A stretch of DNA of 64,000 nt. Origin: Paenibacillus sp. FSL H8-0548. Lineage in GTDB: Bacteria > Bacillota > Bacilli > Paenibacillales > Paenibacillaceae. Numbering within the stretch: the stretch's first letter is position 1; each line of letters starts with the position of its first letter. The notes beneath the pieces are model-generated. The model was given only the letters and a program-made list of their open reading frames with translations, made no database searches and was not told the DNA's origin. This document shows positions 44,163 through 53,852 of this stretch, one piece after another. The stretch covers positions 438,001 to 502,000 of the forward strand of contig NZ_CP152049.1 of NCBI RefSeq assembly GCF_038630985.1, read 5' to 3'. A program made the position numbers and the translations under genes.

Positions 44163-45364
44163 ATGTGGGGGAATTGGAGCTTGCAGCGCTATGAGGAATT
44201 AGATTCACTTAGAGGATTGGCGGCACTTGCCGTTATGATTGGCCATTTCTTATTGGTGTTTGCGCCAATTGCGCAAAATACTTCCGATCTCGGCTTTCTA
44301 GATTACCCGCTTAACCTATTTAAATACACACCGCTGCATGCGGTATGGGGCGGTCATGAAGCGGTCATTATGTTTTTTTGCTCAGCGGCTTCGTGCTTTC
44401 CCTACCGTTCTTCAGCAATCGTCAGCAATCGTATTCGAAATATGTAGTTAAGCGAATTTGCCGTATTTACTTTCCGTTCCTCGCTGCCTTGCTTATCGCC
44501 ATATTAATGAGGGAAATCGTCTACGTGTCGAAGCTGACGAACTTGACGAGCTATTATAATAATATGTGGGTGATCCCTCCGAATGTGAGCTCGATCATTC
44601 ATCATTTGCTGTTTGTTGGGAACTACAATACGACGAGATACGACCCGATTCTGTGGACGCTCGTTCATGAAATGCGCATCTCGCTATTATTCCCGTTTAT
44701 TATGTTTATCATTGTAAAGAGCAGTTGGAAGCTGGGTCTGCCGCTAGCTCTTGCTTTATCCATTGGTGCGGAAATATTGCTCGAAAATGTTGAGACACGA
44801 TATATGACAAACTTTGTGATCTCGCTGCATTATGCCTCCTTCTTTATTATAGGTGCGCTGCTTGCAAAATATCAGAAAGAGCTGAAGTCAGCATTTTCTC
44901 GAATAAAAGGTTGGCGGCTCATGCTGCTGCTTGTTATCGGACTTTGCTTCTATTCGTTCAAATGGATCGGTTATGGCGAAGATTTCCATGATATGCTCAT
45001 GCCGCACGGCGGCGATTGGATGACGGCTATAGGCGCTTCGATATTTATTGTTGCAGCGCTATCCTCTGTACGTTTATCCAGGCATCTACAGCGAAAACCA
45101 TTACTTTTTTTGGGAAAAATCTCATACAGCCTTTACTTGTATCATATGATTGTGCTGTTGTCGCTCGTTCATCTGCTGAATAGCGAGCTGGAAACAACAT
45201 TTATCGTCATACTCGCCTTTGTTGCCTCGTTCGGAATGGCAGCGCTAAGCTACTATTTCATTGAGCTGCCATCCATTCGTTTAGGCAAGTGGTTAACGGG
45301 CTGGGGAAAAAAAACGAATACAGCTGCTGACAAGCACGGAGCCCGTGTATCCTCCAATTTATAA
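44163..45364 (+). pseudogene. Acyltransferase family 3 (OafA-like) gene, frameshifted in a T run
   Basis: The N-terminal part (from 44163) begins with the family motif YEELDSLRGLAALAVMIGHF and reaches GGHEAVIMFF. There a run of seven T near 44370-44377 shifts the frame. The rest (44378-45364) resumes LSGFVLSLPFFS and continues through HEMRISLLFPF and LYHMIVLLS with eight or more membrane helices. Eight T would restore one protein of about 400 residues. Family members O-acetylate polysaccharides at the membrane. The break could be real inactivation, phase variation by slippage, or a sequencing error. Confidence 0.85.
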
Positions 45365-45429
45365 AATAGCCTCTCGGCATTCGCAGTGGCAGATGGGACA
45401 AGGGATTCCTCGTACCATCAAACTTGCTT

Positions 45430-45460
45430 TCCTCCTACGCAGTAGGGGGATTTTGTTCTT
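45430..45460 (+). terminator. Terminator after the acyltransferase
   Basis: TCCTCCTAC pairs with GTAGGGGGA, with one G-T pair, around GCA, followed by TTTTGTTCTTT. Confidence 0.7.
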
Positions 45461-45567
45461 TAATTCCATATTTGATCATGGGGGACATTATAGAAACTTT
45501 TAGCTATTTTCTCTAAAATACCCTTGACTTTTCCTTTATTTTTCCAAAAACGCGTGTAAAGGGTTTT

Positions 45568-45902
45568 TTTTACCTACTCGCGATTGGAGTGCATCGATTT
45601 GAAACCTGTTCTTGTTCCACACACCGATTACCAAGCCTTTGTTCTTCGGCAACTTCGCACACATTACAGCACGGGTCTCGTTCTTATCCCTAAGGATTGG
45701 CAGCTTGCACTTAAGCTATGGCAGGCTGATCTCTCATCCATCACTACGTTTCTTCATGACTCTTATGCCGATCGCGGTCCACTTCCACGCGATCCTGCTT
45801 CCTTGCTGCGTTCTTAGGGGGTTCGCCTTTGACGATCTTCCCAGCGTCGGTACCTTCTACGATTTCTTACGGCGCCTATGGCCTGCCGTAGATAATGTCC
45901 GG
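45568..45902 (+). mobile_element. Transposase remnant (5' end of an insertion sequence)
   Basis: A 27-base leader (45568-45594) is followed by a frame beginning KPVLVPHTDYQAFVLRQL and continuing LWQADLSSITTFLHDSYAD, PRDPASLLRS. This is a transposase N-terminus familiar from Paenibacillus-type IS elements. After a stop at 45815 a shifted frame resumes SVGTFYDFLRRLWPAVDN, another part of the same protein. About 45 codons are missing in between and the catalytic C-terminal part is absent. The 27-base leader recurs at 47996-48022. I cannot assign the IS family with certainty. Confidence 0.75.
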
Positions 45903-46031
45903 TTTATTTTGTTATTAAACATTGCGATTTGCATTGATTTTCAAGGTGTTATGGTTCTAGAATGGTAACATGATATCTCAGCATCAATTAAAGGAAAGTA
46001 GTTGAGCTGATCAGGAGGCCAATGTATTCGT

Positions 46032-46754
46032 ATGAGGAGAACCATCGTTATTTCAGACATTCATGGCTATTATCAGACTTTCGTTGCGTTACTCAATATG
46101 GTTCAGTACAACGCTATTCATGATCGGCTTGTTTTGCTTGGCGACTATGTAGATGGCGGGCCTTCGTCTCTTAAAGTTGTGCAGTATGTGAGAGGATTGG
46201 CTAAATTAAATGGGGTAAGTGCAATTGGCGGTAACCATGACGATATGTTTTTAAATTGGCTGGATGATAAAGATTATATCCTTTCTCCCTATACGTCAGC
46301 CCGTAATGGAGGCATGCAAACCATTCGTTCGTTCTGTCCTTGGTATGAGGATGAGTCGGATGATGTGAAGGCACGAAGTTTTATTAAGCAGAAGTACGCA
46401 ACTGACATACATTTTCTTCGCAATTTAAAATATTTCATAGAAGATCAACACCATATTTATGTACATGCTGGTATTGATCCGCAATTATCACATTGGCGCC
46501 ATACTTCTACCAAGGATTATCGCTGGATAAGGGGGAAATTCCATGCTCATGATGGGATATTGCCTATCTTTAAAAAGATTGTATTCGGACATGAGGTAAC
46601 CGCTAGGCTGCATCATTCGAAACAATTTGATCCTTGGTTTGGGAAACAAATGATCGGTATCGATGGCGGTATCAAGTTCGGGTACCAGCTAAATGCTTTA
46701 ATCATTAGCGAGCAACAGGAATATACGTATGTGAGTATAGAGAGTAAGGATTGA
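46032..46754 (+). CDS. Metallophosphoesterase (calcineurin-like, ApaH/PrpE type)
   Basis: 240 residues. Metal-binding motifs are in canonical order: ISDIHGYY (residues 7-14), LLGDYVDGGPSS, IGGNHDDMF, then HAGIDP and FGHEV with the later histidines. The pattern fits serine/threonine or diadenosine-tetraphosphate phosphatases. AGGAGG is 13 bases before ATG, farther than usual; an in-frame ATT codon lies at the ideal seven-base spacing. The gene stands alone between an IS remnant and a DUF3137 gene. Confidence 0.88.
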   Translation: MRRTIVISDIHGYYQTFVALLNMVQYNAIHDRLVLLGDYVDGGPSSLKVVQYVRGLAKLNGVSAIGGNHDDMFLNWLDDKDYILSPYTSARNGGMQTIRSFCPWYEDESDDVKARSFIKQKYATDIHFLRNLKYFIEDQHHIYVHAGIDPQLSHWRHTSTKDYRWIRGKFHAHDGILPIFKKIVFGHEVTARLHHSKQFDPWFGKQMIGIDGGIKFGYQLNALIISEQQEYTYVSIESKD

Positions 46755-46856
46755 GTGAGTAATCATCATTTTTGGATTAAAAAGGGGTTTAGTCTCTAAT
46801 AAGGAACAATAAAAGCCGATATAACTAAAAATAGTCCTTAAAGGAGAAATGGATTC

Positions 46857-47879
46857 ATGCTTCCCACTTATGAACAAGCAATGACTAATGTCAGCCTACC
46901 ATATGATGAACTGAATCATATCAAAGCAGAAACGAATCAAAAGCTGCTTAGGGCGGCTGCTTTATTTCTAATTTGTACGATTATTTTGATGGTTACATTT
47001 CTAAATGTGGAATACTCTCTTCTAACGATTTTTATTATTGGTTTATGGCTCGTTTCCTTGTGGTATACATTTAGAGTTTTTCGTAAAGGGAGAGCCGTCT
47101 ACAATGCGGAGCTAAAGCAAGCAACAATTGGAGCCTTTGCAGACAATATGCTTAAGTATGCCAAGCTGCCCTACGAAACAGATGAGTATGAAAAATATTG
47201 TAATTATGTACATAATGCTCGAATTAGCGATGAATGGATTGATGCGAGCGAGCTGTTCGTGTTCGGAAACAGACATATTACCGGTGAGGATTATTTTGAA
47301 GGAAAATATGGCTTAACCGAATTCCATATGTCTGAATTGAAAATCACGATAGAGAATCGTTTCTCTGATGCAGATGGTTATACTACAAACCAAAAAGATC
47401 TTGCTTTTAAAGGAGTATTATTCATAGCTGATTTCAAAAGGGAGTTTTCTGGCCTAACAGTAATAGAGACAAACTTTTTGAAGTCTACTAGCACTGCGGG
47501 TCGGTTTTTTGGTAAAATGCTGCAAAAAGCTGCTTCGACAACCAGCAAGAGGGCAAAGGCGATTGAGCTTGAACATGCTGAATTTAATCAGTATTTTACT
47601 GTTCGTACAGATAACGAAGCTGAAGCACACAGTATTCTAAGCCCATCATTAATGGCTCAGATGCTTGATTTCTGTAAAAGATATTCAAGCCCGATGATGA
47701 TCTCATTCCATCATTCTTCTATGTTTGTTGCTGTATGGTCGCAAAAAAACTTTATTGATAGTGGCATTAAGAAGAAGCATGGCGAGTATGATCTGAGAAA
47801 TGTTTACGATGAGATGGCTGTTTTCTTCCATATCATCGAGGATCTTGATTTGAATGATAGAATTCGGAAACAGAAATAA
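46857..47879 (+). CDS. DUF3137 membrane protein
   Basis: 340 residues. Two adjacent hydrophobic helices lie at about 32-72, followed by a large cytoplasmic domain with the family segments ASELFVFGNRHITGEDYFEG, FKGVLFIADFKREF and EFNQYFTVRTDNEAEAHSILS. The last resembles the DUF3137 core. The function of the family is unknown. AAGGAG lies about 10 bases before ATG. A terminator follows. Confidence 0.8.
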   Translation: MLPTYEQAMTNVSLPYDELNHIKAETNQKLLRAAALFLICTIILMVTFLNVEYSLLTIFIIGLWLVSLWYTFRVFRKGRAVYNAELKQATIGAFADNMLKYAKLPYETDEYEKYCNYVHNARISDEWIDASELFVFGNRHITGEDYFEGKYGLTEFHMSELKITIENRFSDADGYTTNQKDLAFKGVLFIADFKREFSGLTVIETNFLKSTSTAGRFFGKMLQKAASTTSKRAKAIELEHAEFNQYFTVRTDNEAEAHSILSPSLMAQMLDFCKRYSSPMMISFHHSSMFVAVWSQKNFIDSGIKKKHGEYDLRNVYDEMAVFFHIIEDLDLNDRIRKQK

Positions 47880-47933
47880 AAGGACGACGATTTATCAGAA
47901 CTCGTTACTTTTTAATCATATCGTAGAATCATT

Positions 47934-47964
47934 GGCTGCGTCTTTGTGACGCGGCCTTTTTTTT
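47934..47964 (+). terminator. Terminator after the DUF3137 gene
   Basis: GGCTGCGTC pairs with GACGCGGCC, with one mismatch, around a short loop, followed by eight T. Confidence 0.85.
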
Positions 47965-47995
47965 CATTCCGCGGACGGAAGGCGCCATATTAGTG

Positions 47996-48022
47996 TTTAC
48001 CTACTCGCGATTGGAGTGCATC
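47996..48022 (+). repeat. Solo 27-bp copy of the IS leader
   Basis: Identical over 27 bases to 45568-45594, the segment just before the transposase remnant. No transposase sequence follows here, so this is a stub of the same element or a target-associated repeat. Confidence 0.7.
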
Positions 48023-48100
48023 CATTGTTTTTAATTCATCCCCTAATTCTGTCCATTTAATTCCGAGAGGCTATTAAAAAACAGAAAATTTAATGAAGGC

Positions 48101-48131
48101 ACGGTTCTCTTAGCGGGAGCCGTTCTTTTTT
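48101..48131 (+). terminator. Possible bidirectional terminator between convergent genes
   Basis: ACGGTTCTC pairs with GGGAGCCGT, with G-T and mismatch positions, around TTAGC. Six T follow on the plus strand. It lies at the end of the AraC gene, which comes from the other direction. Confidence 0.5.
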
Positions 48132-48171
48132 ATGAGCAGAGTATAGCGGGAAAATGTTCATGGCAGCAATT

Positions 48172-49056
48172 TTACCCATGAGAGAAGCGCTGTCGGTATT
48201 TGCGCGGCGATATGCCCTCGTATTTGGCGAAGCAGGAGGTGAAGTAGGCGGCGTGGTTAAAGCCCACCTCTTCACCAATCCGAGCGATGGGCAGGTCAGT
48301 CTGCAGCAGCAGAAGCTTTGCCCGCTCGATGCGGAATCGCATTAAATAATCGAAGGGCGCACAGCCAAACTCCTTCTGCATGCATCTGGCAATATAGACA
48401 GGATGAAAGTTGATGCTCTCCCCAAGCTCCTGCGCGGTTATATCCTCCTGGTAATGCTCACGCAAATAGGAGGCGGCCTGCTCTGCGCAAAGGGCGGAGG
48501 GTGAGGGACCCGCTGTCTCCATGGAGGCCGATAGATGCTCGATAACCTCTTGAAACACAAGCTGCTGCTTCCATTTTACGCTAGGGATATGATCGTTCAT
48601 ATTAAGCTGGACAAGCTGGCGTAGAAGATTATCCATCTTCGAGGGCTGCAGCAGCTTGGCGAATTGAGGCAGCTGCTTCGTGAAGGTTTGTGTAGTGTAC
48701 TTGTTGGACGCAAATATGTTCTCGTCTTTCGGCTCAGCGGGCTCAGCTGAAAGGGATTGATCGGACAAGCCCCACTTTCCCAGCGTCTGAAAATGAATCC
48801 AATAATAGCCTGTTTGTTCTTGGCAGGCACGCGTAGCATAATGATAAGCATCCGGTCTTAAAATAAGTGAGTGCCCTGCGCTCACTTCGTATTCCTGTGC
48901 TTCCTCGCCAAGGTATAAACAGCCGCTGGTGACTACAAGCAGATCGAACACTTCAATGTTGCGCCTGCTCGGATGCTTGCGTCCGGTCGGGGCTACCGCA
49001 TAACCTCCGATTATATAGTGGGGCAGCGGTGGAACGGTCAGATGAAGGATGGTCAT
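48172..49056 (-). CDS. AraC-family transcriptional regulator
   Basis: 294 residues. The N-terminal cupin-like sensor domain (about 10-150) contains GHSLILRPDAYHYATRA. The C-terminal double HTH (about 195-290) contains SINFHPVYIARCMQKEFG and ends with the signature IGEEVGFNHAAYFTSCFAKYEGISPRKYRQRF. It diverges from the MATE exporter gene with 164 bases between them, so it may control it. The ligand is unknown. Many such cupin AraC proteins in this group sense sugars. Confidence 0.88.
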   Translation of the reverse strand: MTILHLTVPPLPHYIIGGYAVAPTGRKHPSRRNIEVFDLLVVTSGCLYLGEEAQEYEVSAGHSLILRPDAYHYATRACQEQTGYYWIHFQTLGKWGLSDQSLSAEPAEPKDENIFASNKYTTQTFTKQLPQFAKLLQPSKMDNLLRQLVQLNMNDHIPSVKWKQQLVFQEVIEHLSASMETAGPSPSALCAEQAASYLREHYQEDITAQELGESINFHPVYIARCMQKEFGCAPFDYLMRFRIERAKLLLLQTDLPIARIGEEVGFNHAAYFTSCFAKYEGISPRKYRQRFSHG

Positions 49057-49220
49057 AGCCCTTGTGTTCTCCTTGTATGATCGAAGTTTGAATCGTTATA
49101 GTTTGCGTTGTAAAACTGATACATTATGCTCAGTATAGCATCTATAATTTGTAATGACGATTCATGATCGAACAACAGATACGGGCTGCTTGATGGCGGT
49201 CAGTGCAGGGGGAAACTTGA

Positions 49221-50630
49221 ATGGCTTTATCACACAAAAAATTATCGCTCTGGATGTTGGCATGGCCTATATTTATTGAGCTGTTTTTACAGTTTTTGCT
49301 TGGCGCGGCGGACACATTAATGGTAAGCCGAATTTCAGATGACGCGGTTGCGGTTGTTGGCTTCTCCAATCAGCTGTTTCAAGCTTTAACCACGTTGTTT
49401 ATTACGGTTGCGAGCGGAGCGGGTATTCTCATTGCCCAAAAAATCGGCTCGCGAAACAACGAGGATGCACGTACGATTGCGATTATGGCGGTAAATGTGA
49501 GTGGGATTATCGGCCTTGGTCTGAGTGTACTGCTATTTCTAATTCCAGGAGAAATTGCTTCGATGCTTCAGCTTCCAGAGCAGTTGATCCCTATGGCGAA
49601 AACCTATATATCTATTGTCGGCGGCGGTATGGTGCTCATTGCGTTAATGTCTGCACTGAGTACGGCCATTCGCAATACAGGCAATACGAAGGGTCCGATG
49701 TATACGGCGATTGGCATGAATGTGGTGCATGTGTTTTTTAACTATGCTTTTATTTTCGGGGCGTTCGGTTTTCCAAAATGGGGCTTGATGGGCGTTGCCA
49801 TCTCCACGGTGCTATGCCGCTTGCTCGCAACTATCGTGCTGTTCATTATGTTCCTCAGCTCCTTCGAGCGCACGATTAGCTTGCGTGATCTTAATGTGTT
49901 TAATCGCAAGCTGTTCGGCGATATTGTTCGCATTGGATGGCCGCTCGGCGTCAATATGTCCTGCTGGGTATTTACACAGCTGCTTATCTTTACGTTTCTC
50001 GCCATGCTCGGCTCGAATGAGCTGGCCGCGCGAACCTATATGAATACGCTCGAATCATTCTGCTTCATGCTGGGCTACTCCATTGCGCTGGCGGTGCAAA
50101 TTCAAATTGCGCATTTGTTCGGAGCGGGCAGGCTGAGGGAGGCATATGGTCTTGCCTTTCGAGCGATGTGGATCGGTCTTGCTATCGTAACCGTTAATGC
50201 GTTTATTATCTTTATGTTCGGGAAGCAGCTGCTCGGCATATTTACAGACAATAAGGAAATTATTACGCTTGGTGTATCGCTTCTAGGTATGAACCTGCTG
50301 CTGCAGCCGGGCAAAATGGTCAACATGGCGCTTGGTAATTCGCTTAATGCCGTGGGAGATACACGGTTTACGATGTGGACGTCTGTGTTCTCTATGTGGC
50401 TGGTGGCGACGGGGCTCGCTTATTTTGTCGGTATCGAGCTCGGTTGGGGCTTAATCGGCATTTATGCCTGCATGATCTTGGATGAATACATTCGAGGAAC
50501 ACTGTCGCTGATTCGTTGGAGAGGCAAGAAATTTCTGCGCAAAGCAGAACGTCATGAAGCCGATGCCAAGGCGATAGCAGCGGACGGTACAGGTGGAGCG
50601 ATGCATAAAGCGTCTGTCCTTGATGCGTAA
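49221..50630 (+). CDS. MATE-family efflux transporter
   Basis: 469 residues with 12 membrane helices. Hallmark segments are AWPIFIELFLQFLLGAADTLMVSRISD at the start (matching the first helix of the NorM/DinF group), QKIGSRNNEDA, AIRNTGNTKGPMY and NSLNAVGDTRFTMW. It exports drugs or toxic metabolites using sodium or proton flux. AGGGGGA lies about eight bases before ATG. Its substrates are unknown; the divergent AraC regulator is the obvious control candidate. Confidence 0.9.
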   Translation: MALSHKKLSLWMLAWPIFIELFLQFLLGAADTLMVSRISDDAVAVVGFSNQLFQALTTLFITVASGAGILIAQKIGSRNNEDARTIAIMAVNVSGIIGLGLSVLLFLIPGEIASMLQLPEQLIPMAKTYISIVGGGMVLIALMSALSTAIRNTGNTKGPMYTAIGMNVVHVFFNYAFIFGAFGFPKWGLMGVAISTVLCRLLATIVLFIMFLSSFERTISLRDLNVFNRKLFGDIVRIGWPLGVNMSCWVFTQLLIFTFLAMLGSNELAARTYMNTLESFCFMLGYSIALAVQIQIAHLFGAGRLREAYGLAFRAMWIGLAIVTVNAFIIFMFGKQLLGIFTDNKEIITLGVSLLGMNLLLQPGKMVNMALGNSLNAVGDTRFTMWTSVFSMWLVATGLAYFVGIELGWGLIGIYACMILDEYIRGTLSLIRWRGKKFLRKAERHEADAKAIAADGTGGAMHKASVLDA

Positions 50631-50722
50631 TAAAAGAGTATACTAGTAGAAGGAATAAACAGCGGCTTAGTTATTAGAGGCTGCTGTTTGCCGTATATAC
50701 AGTAAGGGAGCGATATGTAGTT

Positions 50723-51220
50723 ATGGCATCGATGGTCATTATGAATGAAAAGATACGAGCTTCAGAAGTGCGCCTAACAGGACTGCGCGGCGAGGAACTC
50801 GGCATTGTCTCGCGCGATGAAGCGCTGGCAAAGGCGCGGGAGCTGAAAGTGGATTTGGTCTGCACCTCGCTGATGAGCAGTCCGCCGCCGTGCAAGCTGG
50901 TTGCCAAAGGGCAGGCCAAGCAGCAGGCGGATCAAGAAAAACGCGGTGCGAAGGTAAAGGATCAGCCGAGCAAGGTGAAGGAGCTTCGCTTAACTCCGCA
51001 TATTGAGGAGCATGACTATGATACGAAGCTGCGGCAATCCGCGAAGCTGCTCAGCTCTGGCAATGCGGTACAGCTTGTGGTGAAGATTCAAGGAAAGGAA
51101 GGGCCGAAGGCAAAGGAGCTGCTGGAGCGTATGCTGAAGGATTTGGCGGACAGCGGCAAGAAGCAGTCCGGTATTCAAGTCAGCGGAAAGCAAGCAGCAG
51201 TGCAGGTGCTGCCTATCTAG
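50723..51220 (+). CDS. Stand-alone IF-3-like translation factor paralogue
   Basis: 165 residues. The N-terminal half starts NEKIRASEVRLTGLRGEELG as in IF-3, followed by an altered segment with LMSSPPPCKLVAKGQAKQQ, where true IF-3 has PPVCRIMDYGKFKYEQ. The C-terminal half has VKELRLTPHIEEHDYDTKLR, the 30S-binding core. It is not followed by rpmI and rplT, the usual partners of infC, so it is probably a second, divergent copy that modulates initiation or ribosome splitting under some condition. The ribosome site GGGAG is 12 bases before the chosen ATG, so the start is a little uncertain. Confidence 0.88.
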   Translation: MASMVIMNEKIRASEVRLTGLRGEELGIVSRDEALAKARELKVDLVCTSLMSSPPPCKLVAKGQAKQQADQEKRGAKVKDQPSKVKELRLTPHIEEHDYDTKLRQSAKLLSSGNAVQLVVKIQGKEGPKAKELLERMLKDLADSGKKQSGIQVSGKQAAVQVLPI

Positions 51221-51389
51221 CGGCTGCGCAGGCGAAGCGAATTGCGTCATGCTCGCTGTAGAATTGTATGGATGGAGGATAAAGGTGGCGTCATCATGTA
51301 TGTATGCGCTTACCTTTCTTTGAGCGATAAGCTTAACCGTCCGATCATCGTATTTGTTTCATAATGACTAGCTATGAGGTGAATCATTT

Positions 51390-53744
51390 ATGAAGAAAAC
51401 TATGCACACAGGCCCCATAAAGCTGCCGCGACGCCCCGATCCGAAGCTGTGGGTGAGCAAAGCGCCCTTCGGGCTTGGACGCATCAAGCCGCATCATATT
51501 CGCGATACGCTTAAGGTTGCATGGGACAACCGAGACAATTTGCCGTACGCCTATCGGATTCTAACGCAAGGGGTATGCGATGGCTGTGCGCTTGGCGTAT
51601 CCGGCTTATACGATCAAACGCTGGACGGCCCACATCTTTGCACCACAAGGCTTAATGTTCTGCGTTTGAATACGATGCCTGCAATTAAGGAGACTGTGCT
51701 TCACTCTGATATTGATGAGCTTCGGAGGCTCGATAGTACGCAATTAAGGAAGCTGGGCAGACTGCCGTACCCTTTAATTCGGAGCAAAGGAGAGCGCAGC
51801 TTTCGAAGAATTTCGTGGGAAGATGCGCTGGATCGTATCGCAGAGAAAGCGCGGGCGATTGATCCGAAGCAGCTTGCTTTCTATTTAACAGCACGAGGCA
51901 TAACGAATGAATCGTATTATGTGGCTGCGAAGGCAGCAAGGCTCATTGGCACCAATAATATTGATAATGCTTCGCGGATTTGCCATTCGCCATCCAAAAC
52001 AGCGATGAAGCGCTCTATTGGCGTAGGCGCCTCTACATGCAATTACAAGGATTGGATCGGCACGGATGTACTCGTATTCTGGGGCAGCGTGGCGGCGAAC
52101 AATCAGCCGGTTTCAACCAAGTATATGTACGCAGCCAAACGCAAGGGTACAAAAATTATCGTCATTAATCCTTATCGCGAGCCAGCGATGGAGGGCTACT
52201 GGATTCCGTCTATTCCGGAATCGGCGCTCTTCGGCACGAAGCTTGCCGATGATTTCTATCAGGTGAATATTGGCGGGGACATTGCGCTTATGCACGGCGT
52301 TATGAAGAGCTGGTTCGAGATGGAGGAGCAGGAGCCGGGCTCTGCGATCGATCATGCTTTTGTTCATGCGCATACGAATGGATATGAGCAGCTGAAGGAG
52401 CATATCCAGAAGCAGGAGTGGGGACTGCTGGAGAAGTCATCCGGTCTGACAAGAGAGCGGATGAGCGAGCTCGCTTCCGTGCTTGCGGCAGCGAGTACTG
52501 GCGTGTTCGTCTGGAGTATGGGACTGACGCAGCATCGCTTTGGTACGGACAATATTTCTCAGGTGGCCAATCTTGCGCTGCTGCGAGGCTTCCTCGGTCG
52601 CGAGCATTGCGGCTTGATGCCGATTCGCGGTCATAGCGGGGTTCAGGGCTCAGGCGAAATGGGTGCAGACCCGTTCAGTCTGCCTGGCGGGGAGTTCAAA
52701 GGTGAGGATATCCGCCGTATTGAGGATCTTTGGGGCTTTGAGCTGCCGGCTTGGCAGGGGGATATTGTCGGCGTGTCTTTGGAGAATGCCGTGCTGCCTG
52801 AGCAGCACGAAAGAAAGCTGAAGCTGTTCTATACATCGGGCGGTAATTTTGTCGAGACGATGCCAGACCCTGATTTTGTGAGGAGCTGCTTAGAGGCTGT
52901 TGATATGAGGGTTCATCAGGACATTGTGCTGAACAGCTCCACTTTGCTCGATGCTGCGGAAGAGGTAATCGTTCTTCCTGCTATGACAAGGTATGAGCAG
53001 CCAGGAGGCGGGACCTCGACCTCGACGGAGCGAATGGTTTATTATTCGCCAACGATTGCCGGTCCGCGAATGGAGGAGGCGCGTGCGGAGTGGCAGATCT
53101 ACGCGGATTTGGCTGCTCGCATTCGTCCTGAGCTTAAGGCAGCCATTAAGTTTAAGGATGCTGATGAGGTTAGGCGGGAGATTGCATTAGCCTCTCCAAA
53201 TTACGTAGGGATTGAGCTGCTGCATAACCAAGGCGACGTCTTTCAGTGGGGAGGGGCGTGGCTATGTGAAGGCGGCTTCTGTCCGACCATTGATGGCCGT
53301 GGCAGCCTGCTCCCTATTGAGCTTCCGGAGCTGCGCAAGCCCGAAGGTCATTTCTATGCGACAACTCGTCGAGGCAAGCAGTTCAACTCGATGATTTATG
53401 GGGAGAAGGATGCTTTCAACGCTGCAGGCCGATATGACGTTTTGATGAATGAAGCTGACCTATCCGAGCTATCGGTTCAGGAGGGTGACGCGATTGTGGT
53501 ATATAACCGCAGCGGCAGCTTCCATGGCAGAGCGAAGCGGGAGGATATTGCGAGGGGGAATATCGAGCTGTATTGGCCGGAGGGCAACAGCTTATTCCCA
53601 AGAGGCGTATACGAGCCGCTTGCGGGCATACCTGAGTACAATGCATCGGTGATCGTGGAGCGGGCCGACACTTACCATGCTTTTAAAGATACAAAATATG
53701 TGGAGAAGCGTATTGTAGAGCTGGAAATTGAGCCGCCGGCATGA
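51390..53744 (+). CDS. Molybdopterin oxidoreductase, formate-dehydrogenase-alpha-like (FdhF/YdeP type)
   Basis: 784 residues. An N-terminal cysteine-containing segment GVCDGCALGVSGLYDQTL is followed by the molybdopterin-binding body: WGSVAANNQPVSTKY, TRYEQPGGGTSTSTERMV and a C-terminal dinucleotide-binding domain. Cys is at the likely molybdenum ligand position in SRICHSPSKTAM. This is the subgroup often annotated as oxidoreductase alpha (molybdopterin) subunit. The fdhD gene right after it makes a role as a formate dehydrogenase-like enzyme likely. No electron-transfer partner gene is adjacent. Confidence 0.9.
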   Translation: MKKTMHTGPIKLPRRPDPKLWVSKAPFGLGRIKPHHIRDTLKVAWDNRDNLPYAYRILTQGVCDGCALGVSGLYDQTLDGPHLCTTRLNVLRLNTMPAIKETVLHSDIDELRRLDSTQLRKLGRLPYPLIRSKGERSFRRISWEDALDRIAEKARAIDPKQLAFYLTARGITNESYYVAAKAARLIGTNNIDNASRICHSPSKTAMKRSIGVGASTCNYKDWIGTDVLVFWGSVAANNQPVSTKYMYAAKRKGTKIIVINPYREPAMEGYWIPSIPESALFGTKLADDFYQVNIGGDIALMHGVMKSWFEMEEQEPGSAIDHAFVHAHTNGYEQLKEHIQKQEWGLLEKSSGLTRERMSELASVLAAASTGVFVWSMGLTQHRFGTDNISQVANLALLRGFLGREHCGLMPIRGHSGVQGSGEMGADPFSLPGGEFKGEDIRRIEDLWGFELPAWQGDIVGVSLENAVLPEQHERKLKLFYTSGGNFVETMPDPDFVRSCLEAVDMRVHQDIVLNSSTLLDAAEEVIVLPAMTRYEQPGGGTSTSTERMVYYSPTIAGPRMEEARAEWQIYADLAARIRPELKAAIKFKDADEVRREIALASPNYVGIELLHNQGDVFQWGGAWLCEGGFCPTIDGRGSLLPIELPELRKPEGHFYATTRRGKQFNSMIYGEKDAFNAAGRYDVLMNEADLSELSVQEGDAIVVYNRSGSFHGRAKREDIARGNIELYWPEGNSLFPRGVYEPLAGIPEYNASVIVERADTYHAFKDTKYVEKRIVELEIEPPA

Positions 53745-53852
53745 GGAGGAGGTTGGAGCGCAGGTAGGATGGTGTAGGTGAGAGGTAGAGTTGCGAATGT
53801 GAGTGCAGATGCAGGAGAAGGTGCGTGTAATTGCAAGGAGAGGGGCGGTTTT

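Noticed and set aside
46026..46031. ATT as start codon of the metallophosphoesterase
   Set aside because: It has ideal spacing to AGGAGG, but ATG follows only two codons later and no protein motif depends on the extra residues.
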